64,000 nucleotides of DNA, taken from positions 551,435 to 615,434 of the forward strand of contig NZ_JAMJWD020000002.1 of the NCBI RefSeq assembly GCF_023554255.2, read 5' to 3'. This stretch comes from Phyllobacterium sp. 21LDTY02-6. Its GTDB lineage: Bacteria; Pseudomonadota; Alphaproteobacteria; Rhizobiales; Rhizobiaceae. Each line of letters opens with the position of its first letter. The stretch's first letter is position 1. A model generated the notes under the pieces. It saw nothing but the letters and a program-made list of their open reading frames with translations. It did not search any database and was not told the DNA's origin. The translations under genes and the position numbers were made by a program. Shown here in pieces: positions 52,096-63,449 of the stretch.

Positions 52096-52872
52096 ATGGC
52101 TGACTATCGCAACATCCAGGCTCGTACGACGGCCGGAGTGCGTGTGGACGCGGAGATCGACCAGGGTCTTCGCAGCTACATGTTGAAAGTCTACAATCTG
52201 ATGGCGGTCGGTCTTGCCGTGACCGGCCTCGCCGCATTGGCGCTCGTCTACATGACGACGACCAACGATCCAAGTCTCGCGGCAGCGACACTGGGCAACG
52301 GCAAGATGCTGACCAGCTTCGGCGTGACATTCTTCGTTTCGCCGCTGAAATGGGTCGTCATGCTCGCTCCCCTGGCTGCGGTGTTCTTCCTGAGCTTCCG
52401 TATCCAGTCGATGAGCGTCGCGGCAGCGCAGGCCACATTCTGGGTATATGCAGCACTCGTCGGCGCTTCGCTGTCATCGGTCTTCCTGGTGTTCACCACC
52501 GGAAGCATCGTCCAGACGTTCTTCATCACCGCGGCATCCTTCGGTGCCCTCTCGCTCTATGGCTACACCACGAAGCGCGATCTTTCAGGTTTCGGCTCGT
52601 TCCTGTTCATGGGCGTCATCGGCATCATCCTTGCTTCGGTGGTCAATATCTTCCTTCAGTCCAGCGCGCTGCAGTTCGCGATCTCGGCGATTGGCGTTCT
52701 GGTCTTCGCCGGCCTGACTGCCTATGACACGCAGCAGATCAAGGAAATGTACTTCGAAGGCGACGATGCCGATTCCTATGGCCGCAAGGCGATCATGGGT
52801 GCGCTTCGGCTCTATCTCGACTTCGTCAACATGTTCATGTTCCTGCTCCAGTTCCTCGGCAATCGGGAATAG
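52096..52872 (+). CDS. Bax inhibitor-1/YccA (YbhL-like) family membrane protein
   Basis: A 258-residue protein with seven probable membrane helices after a soluble N-terminus (VRVDAEIDQGLRSYMLKVYNLMAVGLAVTGLAAL). The family ending GLTAYDTQQIKEMYFEGDD is followed by GALRLYLDFVNMFMFLLQFLGNRE, the diagnostic C-terminal pattern with conserved aspartates. Relatives are pH-sensitive calcium leak channels or FtsH interactors. The gene is preceded by a structured leader and followed by a strong terminator. Confidence 0.95.
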   Translation: MADYRNIQARTTAGVRVDAEIDQGLRSYMLKVYNLMAVGLAVTGLAALALVYMTTTNDPSLAAATLGNGKMLTSFGVTFFVSPLKWVVMLAPLAAVFFLSFRIQSMSVAAAQATFWVYAALVGASLSSVFLVFTTGSIVQTFFITAASFGALSLYGYTTKRDLSGFGSFLFMGVIGIILASVVNIFLQSSALQFAISAIGVLVFAGLTAYDTQQIKEMYFEGDDADSYGRKAIMGALRLYLDFVNMFMFLLQFLGNRE

Positions 52873-52892
52873 CGGCTGATTGAATCGATGCG

Positions 52893-52922
52893 AAAAGGGC
52901 GGCTTTCGAGCCGCCCTTTTTT
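52893..52922 (+). terminator. Strong terminator after the Bax-inhibitor-type gene
   Basis: A 12-bp perfect stem AAAAGGGCGGCT / AGCCGCCCTTTT has a stable TTCG tetraloop and trailing T residues, 21 nt after the stop. Confidence 0.95.
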
Positions 52923-53005
52923 GTTACCCGCACGGAAAATCCTTTGACTTGATTGCAAAGCAGTGCATGAAAAACCAGACTGTTCTCCAAGTGCAAGCCA
53001 ACATC

Positions 53006-53551
53006 ATGTCCGATATCACCATCCGCCCGGCCCAGCCTGCCGACCTCAGTGCAATCACCGACATCTACCGTGACGCGGTGCTGAACGGCACTGCCACCTA
53101 CGAGATCGATCCGCCGAGCCTCGACGAAATGACGTCGCGGTTCCATGCGATCACCAGCAGCGGCTTTCCCTATGTCGTGGCGGTGCAGGGCGACGCTGTC
53201 ATCGGCTATGCCTATGCGAGCTATTTCCGCGCCCGGCCAGCCTATTGGTGGACGGTGGAGGATTCGATCTATATCGCGCCGGAGGCGAAGGGAAAGGGGC
53301 TGGGGAAAGTCCTGCTCGAGCGCCTGATAGCCGATTGCACCGCCCTCGGCTTCCGCCAGTTCATCGCCGTGATCGGTGACGGACATCCCGGATCCGCCTC
53401 GGTAAGGCTCCATAGCAAGCTCGGCTTCGAACATTCGGGCACGATCCGCGCCTCGGGGTTCAAACATGGTCGCTGGCTCGATACGGTGCTGATGCAGCTG
53501 GAGATGAATGGCGGCTCGGAGTCCCTGCCGGACAAGCCGCCTCTGCAATGA
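53006..53551 (+). CDS. GNAT N-acetyltransferase (phosphinothricin acetyltransferase-like)
   Basis: A 181-residue acetyltransferase: ITIRPAQPADLSAITDIYRDAVLNGTATYE at the N-terminus, the acetyl-CoA loop EAKGKGLGKVLLERLI and LHSKLGFEHSGTIRASGFKHGRWLD, the arrangement of the PAT/YncA group. Substrates of that group include phosphinothricin and methionine derivatives. The ATG at 53006 matches the family start; ATG 52967 is an alternative. It is convergent with the DUF2794 gene at 0-nt spacing. Confidence 0.9.
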   Translation: MSDITIRPAQPADLSAITDIYRDAVLNGTATYEIDPPSLDEMTSRFHAITSSGFPYVVAVQGDAVIGYAYASYFRARPAYWWTVEDSIYIAPEAKGKGLGKVLLERLIADCTALGFRQFIAVIGDGHPGSASVRLHSKLGFEHSGTIRASGFKHGRWLDTVLMQLEMNGGSESLPDKPPLQ

Positions 53552-53923
53552 TCAGCTCCTGACGATACTCAGGCTCTTGTCGAATATGCGCAGCACGCGA
53601 TCGAGTTCATGGCCGCGCTTGAGGATATGGCCGCTTGCCGCGATGACGCTATAGGCGCCCTGTTTGCGTGTCAGCCTGGGATTCTTCTCGATGCGGAACA
53701 TCGGCATTTCGCTGGTACGCCGGAAAATGGAGAATATTGCGCGGTCGCTCAGATGGTCGATCGCATAGTCGCGCCATTCGCCGGCTGACACCATGAAGCC
53801 ATAGACCCGCAGGATCTGGTCCAGTTCGCGGCGGTTGAACGTGACGGGAAGGTCGCTCTGGCGGTTGAGGGGTATCAGTTTCGCCTGTTGCGATTCGCCG
53901 CCGCCCGCGCTGCTATCCATCAA
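53552..53923 (-). CDS. DUF2794 domain-containing protein
   Basis: A 123-residue basic cytosolic protein. FNRRELDQILRVYGFMVSAGEWRDYAIDHL is the recognisable DUF2794 core, common in Alphaproteobacteria and of unknown function. Its start lies about 250 bp from the candidate small RNA on the other strand. Confidence 0.88.
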   Translation of the reverse strand: MMDSSAGGGESQQAKLIPLNRQSDLPVTFNRRELDQILRVYGFMVSAGEWRDYAIDHLSDRAIFSIFRRTSEMPMFRIEKNPRLTRKQGAYSVIAASGHILKRGHELDRVLRIFDKSLSIVRS

Positions 53924-54173
53924 TCATGCACCTTCGGATCTCTCGTGTGACACCTGGATGACAATAGGGTGGCCTCATCGGCGACGTTTTTCAAGCTTTG
54001 TTGTCGGTACTCACCCGGTTTTATCAGTGTCTCCGACAGCTGAATCTTTCACGAAGCAATACGTGCTGAAGAGAATGGTGATGGTCCGTCACATTTTCGC
54101 CATCCGAAAAACGCACTCGCGCCCGATTCCAAAACGACGATCGCTCGCATGTTGCCGATGTGCAGCTGATCTT

Positions 54174-54276
54174 GCCGGTTCATTACCCCAAGCCCCCGCC
54201 CATGGACCGGCCTCGACCAGTTTGCGCTGGCAACATGCCCCAATAGCTCAGGCCGGATTCATCCGGCCTGTTTTTG
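54174..54276 (+). ncRNA. Candidate small RNA with C-rich loop and intrinsic terminator
   Basis: An orphan terminator (AGGCCGGA-TTCA-TCCGGCCT then GTTTTTG, 54250-54276) has no plus-strand gene before it. Upstream are a stem GCCGGT/ACCGGC (54174-54179, 54206-54211) whose loop is C-rich (CCCC, CCCCC, CCC) and a hairpin CCAG-TTTGCG-CTGG (54217-54230). An exposed C-rich loop could pair with Shine-Dalgarno sequences, as in several rhizobial trans-acting RNAs. The 5' end is not determined; the rest of the 358-bp gap 53924-54281 has no gene. Confidence 0.5.
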
Positions 54277-54281
54277 TTTGG

Positions 54282-55130
54282 TCAGGGCTTGACCAGGATC
54301 GACGCGCCGATGATCGGCCCCGGCTTGTCTTCCCCCAGCACTTCCTGCAGCAGGACGGCGCAGCCCGACGCCTTCTTGCTGGCGATCTCGCTCCAGGGAA
54401 TCTCGATCTTCTGGGCGTTTCCGTCCCACATGCCGACAGTTTCCATGGCGCGGACGCTGTTGGCGTAGCTCACCTGCCGGCCGGTATTCTCGCCATCGGG
54501 AATGGAAACCACGCTCTCCTTGTCGAAATAGGCGAGCAGGACCCGCACCGGGTTCGGCGTGACGGCCCCCTGGCCGATATCGATGAGCAGGCGCTTCTTC
54601 GGCGTCTTCGACAGTGTGACCGGGACCGTCAGCCCCGAGGTATTCTGCTTCATTTCGGCAATGCGGCGACGGATCTTGTCACCATCCTGCCCGTTGATGT
54701 GCTCGCGACCGTTCAGGATGGCTTGCGGCGTATAAACGCCATTGAGACCGAGCGTCTGGCGATACTCGTTCTGCCGTTCGGTGTTCTCCGGCAGGGCGAG
54801 CGTATCCGTCCAGCCGCGGTAATCCCAGTAATCGACATGAAAGGCGAGGGCGACGACATTGCCTTCGCGCGCCAGTTCCTTGAGGACTGCATCGGCCGGC
54901 GGGCACGAGCCGCAACCCTGCGACGTATAGAGTTCGACCACGCCGTCCGGCCGCTTCCCGCTGTCCTGCGCGCAGACCGGCAGCACATAGACCGCAGCAG
55001 CCAGAAGTGGCGAGCCGATCAGGACCAGGATTGACGTGATGCGCAGAGGCAAGGCGGCATGCTTTCTCTCAAAAATGCAAATCTGGCAGTCATTTATTGC
55101 CAGAAGATTGATAAGAGCCGCGTGCATCAA
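54282..55130 (-). CDS. Exported DUF1223 (thioredoxin-like) protein
   Basis: A 282-residue protein. An N-terminal hydrophobic stretch (about 30-53, ending PVCAQ) is a signal peptide or anchor. Then VVELYTSQGCGSCPPADAVL holds a CGSC redox-type motif and AFHVDYWDYRGWTDTLA follows, both hallmarks of DUF1223. The first 29 residues are unusual, so translation may begin at a later TTG. The function is unknown; a periplasmic redox role is possible. Confidence 0.88.
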   Translation of the reverse strand: MMHAALINLLAINDCQICIFERKHAALPLRITSILVLIGSPLLAAAVYVLPVCAQDSGKRPDGVVELYTSQGCGSCPPADAVLKELAREGNVVALAFHVDYWDYRGWTDTLALPENTERQNEYRQTLGLNGVYTPQAILNGREHINGQDGDKIRRRIAEMKQNTSGLTVPVTLSKTPKKRLLIDIGQGAVTPNPVRVLLAYFDKESVVSIPDGENTGRQVSYANSVRAMETVGMWDGNAQKIEIPWSEIASKKASGCAVLLQEVLGEDKPGPIIGASILVKP

Positions 55131-55225
55131 GGGGAAGTCACTTTGAGGTGAATTTGTTCACGAATATGCCATTGCGCGGTCAGTGGGAAATGAGCCTGTC
55201 GAAACGAATGGGACGGGCAATGGAA

Positions 55226-55253
55226 AAGGGCCGCCGGTAACCCGGCGACCCTT
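55226..55253 (-). terminator. Terminator after acnA
   Basis: A 12-bp stem AAGGGCCGCCGG / CCGGCGACCCTT with one mismatch and a 4-nt loop is followed by TT on the minus strand, 25 nt downstream of the acnA stop. Confidence 0.8.
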
Positions 55254-55278
55254 CCATATCAAGGCTTGTTTTGTAGCG

Positions 55279-57966
<2,688 letters not shown>

Positions 57967-58255
57967 TTCTCGTTCGTCCTTATGCTGCGGCCTAACCCGG
58001 GACGAACGCCTTCCGCTGCGTGTCAAGGACGCGCCAAAGGTGCGGGTGCAGTCATTTCCGCTGTCCGTCCCGCGGCAGAAGCCTGAAGGCATCTGCGCCG
58101 AGATCGGCCAAAATTGTTTCCACGCCGACCGCTGGCATGGTTGAGAGCTATATAGAGTTTTTCCTCAATTTGTGCCAGACCGGCAAAGGGCAAAAATGCG
58201 GCCCTGCGGCGAAATGATCCTGCATGGCCGCGGAGCGCGGAAAAGCGGGTTGTTG

Positions 58256-58885
58256 ATGCGATTGGTCGCCGAAAATCTCGGGGGTGAGCGGAATGGCGAG
58301 GTGCTGTTTTCCGGTCTTGGTTTCTCCGTTGCGGCGGGCGAGGCGTTGTTGGTGACAGGGCTGAACGGCTCCGGCAAATCGACGCTGCTGCGAATCATCG
58401 CCGGCCTGTTGCCGCCGTCCGAGGGCAGTCTGCAAATGGAGGCGCTGGGCGACGAATACGGGTCGATAGCCGATGCCGCGCATTATATCGGGCACCTCAA
58501 TGCCATGAAGCCGGCGCTGACGCTGCGGGAGAATCTCGAATTCTGGCGGCAATTCGGCGGCGCTGGACCGGGGAGAGGGCGGCGATCGATCGACGACGCA
58601 CTGGATGCGGTCGGCCTGGCCGGGATCGATGATCTCCCCTTCAGCTATCTTTCCGCCGGGCAGAAGCGGCGCGCCAGCATCGCCCGGCTCCTCGTGGTCC
58701 ATCGCCCGCTCTGGTTGCTCGACGAGCCGACCTCCAGTCTCGACAGCCAGTCGGAACAGCGCTTCGGCCAGTTGATGCGCGATCACCTTGGCGATGGCGG
58801 TCTTATCGTCGCCGCGACTCATCTACCCTTGCAGCTTGGCAAATCGCGCGAGATCAGGCTTGGCGCGGAGCAGCACGCATCATGA
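58256..58885 (+). CDS. ccmA: Haem exporter ATP-binding protein CcmA
   Basis: A 209-residue ABC ATPase of the CcmABCD complex that delivers haem to CcmE during cytochrome c maturation. Walker A is GLNGSGKS (35-42), with LSAGQKRRASIARLL and LLDEPTSSLD. The ATG at 58256 gives the family start (MRLVAENLGGERNGEVLF). It overlaps ccmB by 4 nt. It is the first gene of ccmABCDG. Confidence 0.95.
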   Translation: MRLVAENLGGERNGEVLFSGLGFSVAAGEALLVTGLNGSGKSTLLRIIAGLLPPSEGSLQMEALGDEYGSIADAAHYIGHLNAMKPALTLRENLEFWRQFGGAGPGRGRRSIDDALDAVGLAGIDDLPFSYLSAGQKRRASIARLLVVHRPLWLLDEPTSSLDSQSEQRFGQLMRDHLGDGGLIVAATHLPLQLGKSREIRLGAEQHAS

Positions 58886-59544
58886 TGGCGCTCTTTGTTC
58901 GCGATGTCCGGTTGGGCCTGCGCGCCGGTGGCGGTGCGCTGGTGGCCGTCCTGTTCTTCCTGGCCGTCATCGCCATCGTGCCATTCGCGGTCGGCCCGGA
59001 CCTGAAGCTTCTGGCGCGCATCGGCGGCGCGATGCTGTGGATCGGCGCCTTGCTCGCCAGTCTGCTCGGGCTCGACAGGCTGTTCCAGGCCGACCGCGAC
59101 GACGGCTCGCTCGACCTGCTCATCATGGCGGACCGTCATCTGTTGCCGGTGACGGTCCTGGTGAAGTGTCTCGCCCATTGGTTCGTCAGCGTGCTGCCGC
59201 TCGTGCTCGCAGCGCCGCTGCTCGGGCTTTTCATGAACATGGAGCCAAAAGCCATCGGAGCGACGACCCTTACGCTCCTGGTGGGGACGCCGGCAATCAC
59301 TTTCATCGGCGCCGTTGGCGCTGCCGTTGCCGTCGCCCTGCCGCGCGGCGGTCTGCTCGTATCCATCATCATATTGCCGCTGACGATTCCGGTGCTGATC
59401 TTCGGCGTATCGGCCGCCTATGGTGCCATGGATGCGTCGGCGGCATTTCTGCCGCCCTTCCTCATCCTTGCCGCAATCACGTTGTTCTTCGCAGTATTGG
59501 GACCGATAGCGTCAGCCGCGGCGCTGCGGGGTTCCGCTGATTGA
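58882..59544 (+). CDS. ccmB: Haem exporter permease CcmB
   Basis: A 220-residue protein with about six membrane helices, starting MALFVRDVRLGLRAGGG and with LLASLLGLDRLFQADRDDGSLDLL, typical of CcmB. It forms the transmembrane part with CcmA. It is separated from ccmC by 112 bp with no clear signals. Confidence 0.95.
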   Translation: MMALFVRDVRLGLRAGGGALVAVLFFLAVIAIVPFAVGPDLKLLARIGGAMLWIGALLASLLGLDRLFQADRDDGSLDLLIMADRHLLPVTVLVKCLAHWFVSVLPLVLAAPLLGLFMNMEPKAIGATTLTLLVGTPAITFIGAVGAAVAVALPRGGLLVSIIILPLTIPVLIFGVSAAYGAMDASAAFLPPFLILAAITLFFAVLGPIASAAALRGSAD

Positions 59545-59656
59545 GGCACCATGCCCTATTGACCGCAAGCCGCGCAATTGGCGTATTGTCGGTCGGGGAG
59601 CGATCCATAGGGAAGCGCCATTGTTGAAATCCGCTGGGCACGGACAAGGAAGAAGC

Positions 59657-60424
59657 ATGAATAGTGCGGCGTCTCGATCGGGAAGATGGGTAGACATTGC
59701 AAACCCGACCAGGTTCCTCGACCTGGCGGGAAGATTGTTGCCATGGCTGGCGGGCCTGTCCACACTCGCGCTTGTGGCCGGGCTTTGGATGTCGTTTCAG
59801 GCACCGGACGACTACCAGCAGGGATCGACGGTCAAGATAATGTTCATCCACGTGCCTTTCGCCTGGCTGTCGATGATGTGCTACACGATCATGACGCTGG
59901 CCGCGCTTGGAACGCTGGTGTGGCGGCATCCGCTCGCCGATGTATCCGCCAAGGCGGCCGCGCCGATCGGCGCCGTCTTCACCGCGCTTGCTCTCATCAC
60001 CGGCTCGCTCTGGGGCAAGCCGATGTGGGGAACATGGTGGGTCTGGGATGCGCGGCTGACCTCGGTCTTCGTCCTGTTCCTGATGTATCTCGGCATCATC
60101 GCACTCAACCGGGCCATGGACGACGCAGCCAAGGCGGCGCGGGCGACAGCCATCATCACGCTCGTCGGGTTCATCAATATCCCGATCATCAAGTTCTCGG
60201 TGGACTGGTGGAACACGCTGCATCAGCCCGCCTCGGTCCTGCGGGCGGGCGGCTCGACGATCGATGGTTCGATGCTGCGGCCCCTGCTGGTGATGGCGCT
60301 CGGCTTCACCCTGCTTTTCTTCACGCTGCATGTGATGGCGATGCGCAACGAGATCTGGCGCCGCCGCATCACCGCCATGCGCCGGATCGCCGCGCGCGGT
60401 GCCGAACGGGGGCGGGCAGAATGA
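59657..60424 (+). CDS. ccmC: Haem transporter CcmC
   Basis: A 255-residue six-helix membrane protein of the haem-handling family. The Trp-rich periplasmic motif is WGTWWVWDARLTS, with conserved histidines in IHVPFAWLS and WWNTLHQP. It loads haem onto CcmE. It overlaps ccmD (ATGA). The start at 59657 is preferred over an upstream ATG at 59621. Confidence 0.95.
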   Translation: MNSAASRSGRWVDIANPTRFLDLAGRLLPWLAGLSTLALVAGLWMSFQAPDDYQQGSTVKIMFIHVPFAWLSMMCYTIMTLAALGTLVWRHPLADVSAKAAAPIGAVFTALALITGSLWGKPMWGTWWVWDARLTSVFVLFLMYLGIIALNRAMDDAAKAARATAIITLVGFINIPIIKFSVDWWNTLHQPASVLRAGGSTIDGSMLRPLLVMALGFTLLFFTLHVMAMRNEIWRRRITAMRRIAARGAERGRAE

Positions 60425-60597
60425 TGGACAGCCATACAGCTTTCGTCGCCGCCTCCTATGCCGCCGCTGCCCTGGCGCTAGCCGGGCTTGTTGGCTGGAT
60501 AGTGCTCGACCAGCGCATCCAGAAGCGCGCCATGCGCGATCTGGAGTCGCGCGGCGTGCGCCGTCGCTCCGAATCCAAGGCGGACAAGAAATCGTGA
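60421..60597 (+). CDS. ccmD: Haem exporter small subunit CcmD
   Basis: A 58-residue protein with one membrane helix (about 8-28, FVAASYAAAALALAGLVGWIV) and a basic cytosolic tail, the CcmD pattern. It stabilises the CcmABC complex and releases holo-CcmE. It overlaps ccmC (ATGA) and ccmG (GTGA) and is shorter than most gene-finder limits. Confidence 0.9.
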   Translation: MMDSHTAFVAASYAAAALALAGLVGWIVLDQRIQKRAMRDLESRGVRRRSESKADKKS

Positions 60598-61193
60598 CCG
60601 AGCAGCAATCAGTGCAAGTGCCCGCACGGCGGCGCAGGCTTTTCGTCTCCTTGCTCCCACTCATCATCTTTGGGCTTCTTGCCGCGATCTTCGCATTGCA
60701 GCTCGCGTCGGGCCGGGATGAATCGGTCATTCCGTCCGCCTTGATCGGCAAACCCGCACCCAATGTGTCGCTGGCGCCGGTTCCGGGGTTGACGAAGAAC
60801 GGATCGCCGCTGCCCGGTATCGATCCCGCCGCCTTCAAGGGCAAGATCACCTTGGTCAACGTCTTCGGTTCATGGTGCGTGCCCTGCCGGGCGGAGCATC
60901 CGTTCCTGATGCGGCTCGCAGGCGACGAGCGGATCACGCTCATTGGACTTAACTACAAGGACAAGGCGGAGAACGCCGCGAGTTTCCTTGGAGAACTGGG
61001 CAACCCCTTCGCTGCGGTGGGAGCCGATACGGATGGCCGCGCCGCAATAGAATGGGGCGTCTACGGCGTCCCGGAGACTTTCCTCGTCGGGCCAGACGGC
61101 ACCATACTCTACAAGCATGTCGGGCCGTTCACCGAACGGAGCATTGCGGCCGAACTCATGCCGGCCATCGAGGCGGCGCTGAAGGCCAATTGA
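60594..61193 (+). CDS. ccmG: Periplasmic thiol:disulfide oxidoreductase CcmG (DsbE)
   Basis: A 199-residue membrane-anchored thioredoxin with GTG start overlapping ccmD. The anchor spans about 16-37; the active site is W-C95-V-P-C98 in FGSWCVPCRAEHP, followed by WGVYGVPETFLV. It keeps apocytochrome c thiols reduced for haem attachment. It ends the ccm cluster here; ccmE, F and H are not in the window. Confidence 0.95.
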   Translation: MTEQQSVQVPARRRRLFVSLLPLIIFGLLAAIFALQLASGRDESVIPSALIGKPAPNVSLAPVPGLTKNGSPLPGIDPAAFKGKITLVNVFGSWCVPCRAEHPFLMRLAGDERITLIGLNYKDKAENAASFLGELGNPFAAVGADTDGRAAIEWGVYGVPETFLVGPDGTILYKHVGPFTERSIAAELMPAIEAALKAN

Positions 61194-61197
61194 GTTA

Positions 61198-61860
61198 TCA
61201 GCCGGCCTTGTCGCCCGTTGCCGGCTGATCCGCCGCGTGTTTCATGATCAGCGGCATTTGCGCGAATGTGAACAGGAGCGTGATCGGCATGGTGCCCCAG
61301 ACCTTGAACGCCACCCAGAAATCGGTCGAAAAGCTGCGCCAGACAACCTCGTTCAGGATCGCGAGGAAGAGGAAGAACACGCCCCAGCGCATGGTGAGCT
61401 TGCGCCAGCCTTCGGCATCGAGCTTGAAGGCGCTATCGAAGACATAGCCGAGCAGCGCCTTGCCGAAATAGAGCCCGCCCAGGAGAATGACGCCGAAAAG
61501 CGTGTTCACGATCGTCGGCTTCATCTTGATGAATGTCTCATTGTGAAGCCAGAGCGTCAGCGCGCCGAAAACCAGCACCACGATGCCGGAGACGAGCGGC
61601 ATGATCGGCAGGCTGCGGATGAGAATCCATGATGCCAGCAAGGCTATGGCGGTCGCCGCCATGAAGGCTGCGGTTGCCAGGAAAATGGGTCCGCCGATGG
61701 CGGCAAGGGCGGGAACGCGCTCTATCAGCCATTCGCCGCGGGCATTGGCAAAGAAGAAGACCATCAGCGGGCCGAGTTCCAGCACCAGCTTCACCAGCGG
61801 ATTGATCTGCTTGTGTGCGGGATCGGACGGATCGCGTTCGAATACCGATTCTTCCATCAT
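61198..61860 (-). CDS. yciB: Inner membrane-spanning protein YciB (septation protein IspZ family)
   Basis: A 220-residue protein with about five to six membrane helices. Motifs are [24 protein letters not shown] and [16 protein letters not shown], then [18 protein letters not shown] at the end. It is linked to cell envelope and division. It overlaps ftsY by 4 nt, so the two are co-transcribed. Confidence 0.94.
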   Translation of the reverse strand: MMEESVFERDPSDPAHKQINPLVKLVLELGPLMVFFFANARGEWLIERVPALAAIGGPIFLATAAFMAATAIALLASWILIRSLPIMPLVSGIVVLVFGALTLWLHNETFIKMKPTIVNTLFGVILLGGLYFGKALLGYVFDSAFKLDAEGWRKLTMRWGVFFLFLAILNEVVWRSFSTDFWVAFKVWGTMPITLLFTFAQMPLIMKHAADQPATGDKAG

Positions 61861-63428
61861 GCAACTCCTGCAATGGCCTTGGCGAAATCCTGCGCCGCGA
61901 AAGGCTCGAGATCATCGACCTGTTCGCCAACGCCAATGAAATATACGGGCAATTTATGCTTCGCGGAAATGGCAACCAGGATGCCGCCCCTGGCGGTGCC
62001 GTCGAGCTTGGTCATGACCAGGCCGTTGACGCCGGCGACATTGCGGAAGATCTCGACCTGGTTCAGCGCGTTCTGGCCGGTGGTGGCATCGAGCGTCTGC
62101 AGCACCGTATGCGGCGCTTCCGGATCATGCTTGCCGAGCACGCGCACGATCTTTGCCAGTTCGTCCATCAGTTCCGCCCGGTTCTGCAGGCGGCCGGCGG
62201 TATCGATGATGAGTACGTCGCTGCCCGCTTCCTTCGCCTGCTGCCAGGCGTCGAATGCCAGGCCGGCCGCATCCGCGCCGAGCTTCGATGAAACGACGGG
62301 CGAGCCGGTGCGCTGGCCCCAGATATGCAATTGCTCGATGGCGGCCGCGCGGAACGTGTCGCCTGCCGCCAGCATGACATTGAGCCCGCCCGCGGTCAGT
62401 TTCGCCGCAAGCTTGCCGATCGTCGTGGTCTTGCCCGTACCGTTGACACCGACGACAAGGATGACGTGCGGCTTGTGCGAGAGATCAAGCTCGAGCGGCT
62501 GTGCCACCGGCGCCAGCACCTTTTCGATTTCACTCGCCATGATCGTGCGCACCTCGTCGGTGCCGATATCCTTGCCGTAGCGTGTCGCACTCAGGGCGCC
62601 GGTGATGCGGATCGCCGTCTCCATGCCGAGATCGGCCTGGATCAGGACATCTTCGAGGTCCTGCAGCGTGTCCTCATCGAGCTTGCGCCGCGTGAATATC
62701 CCGCCAATGGAGTCGCCAAGCTGCTGCGAGGAGCGCGACAGGCCCTTGCGCAGGCGTTCGAACCAGGAGAGCCGCTTTTCCGCCGGTGCGGGCGCCGGTT
62801 CTTCTTCGCGCTTGGCCTCGACGGTCTTGGCCACCGTTACCTTGGGCGATCCTGTTGCCTTGGGCGAGACGGGCTTTACCGGTTCCGGCAGCGGAGGCTG
62901 TTCGACGGGCTCTGGCTCTGGCGCGGGTGGCTCGGGCACCGCCTCTTCAAGGCGTGCCGGTTGCTCGTCCTGTTCGGGCTGGGCCTGGGGCTGGCGGGAC
63001 TCTTCGTCCGCTGCGCTGGCCGGGATGTCCGGTTCCGGCGCGGCTGTTTCTACCGGCGGCGCTGGCGATTCCGGGACAATGGCGGGTTTGGGCGCGCGTT
63101 CCGGTACCGAATCCGCTTCGTGCTTCGCTTCTGCCGCAACGGGTTCGCTATCCTCGGGCTCGGGAAGCTCAATCGGCTCCTCGACGACAGGCTGCGATTC
63201 CGGCAGGATCTCCGGTTCGTCCGGCTCTGGCTCGGGTTCGGGAGCGATCGCCTCGGGCGAAGCCTCCGGCTCAGGCTCGACGGCCACCGCGTCGGGCTGC
63301 GGCTCCAGGCTTTCGACCGGCGTGGAGCCGGCCTCGGGCTCCCGTTCGGCGAGCACCGCCTCTTCGGGGATTTCTTCGACCTCTTTCTTGCCGAAAGAGA
63401 ATATCTTCTTGATGAAACCGAGAGCCAT
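61857..63428 (-). CDS. ftsY: Signal recognition particle receptor FtsY
   Basis: A 523-residue GTPase that docks ribosome-SRP complexes at the membrane. Residues 20-215 form an acidic, Pro/Glu/Ala-rich A domain with many EPEP-type steps; the NG domain follows, with [20 protein letters not shown] and G1 GVNGTGKT (327-334), [16 protein letters not shown] and [11 protein letters not shown]. The long low-complexity stretch makes a large spurious frame on the other strand. Confidence 0.96.
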   Translation of the reverse strand: MALGFIKKIFSFGKKEVEEIPEEAVLAEREPEAGSTPVESLEPQPDAVAVEPEPEASPEAIAPEPEPEPDEPEILPESQPVVEEPIELPEPEDSEPVAAEAKHEADSVPERAPKPAIVPESPAPPVETAAPEPDIPASAADEESRQPQAQPEQDEQPARLEEAVPEPPAPEPEPVEQPPLPEPVKPVSPKATGSPKVTVAKTVEAKREEEPAPAPAEKRLSWFERLRKGLSRSSQQLGDSIGGIFTRRKLDEDTLQDLEDVLIQADLGMETAIRITGALSATRYGKDIGTDEVRTIMASEIEKVLAPVAQPLELDLSHKPHVILVVGVNGTGKTTTIGKLAAKLTAGGLNVMLAAGDTFRAAAIEQLHIWGQRTGSPVVSSKLGADAAGLAFDAWQQAKEAGSDVLIIDTAGRLQNRAELMDELAKIVRVLGKHDPEAPHTVLQTLDATTGQNALNQVEIFRNVAGVNGLVMTKLDGTARGGILVAISAKHKLPVYFIGVGEQVDDLEPFAAQDFAKAIAGVA

Positions 63429-63449
63429 GAATGCCGTTTTTTCTCGTTA

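Noticed and set aside
59477-60943. 488-codon minus-strand frame
   Set aside because: It spans the antisense of ccmB, ccmC, ccmD and ccmG, all of which are clear genes.
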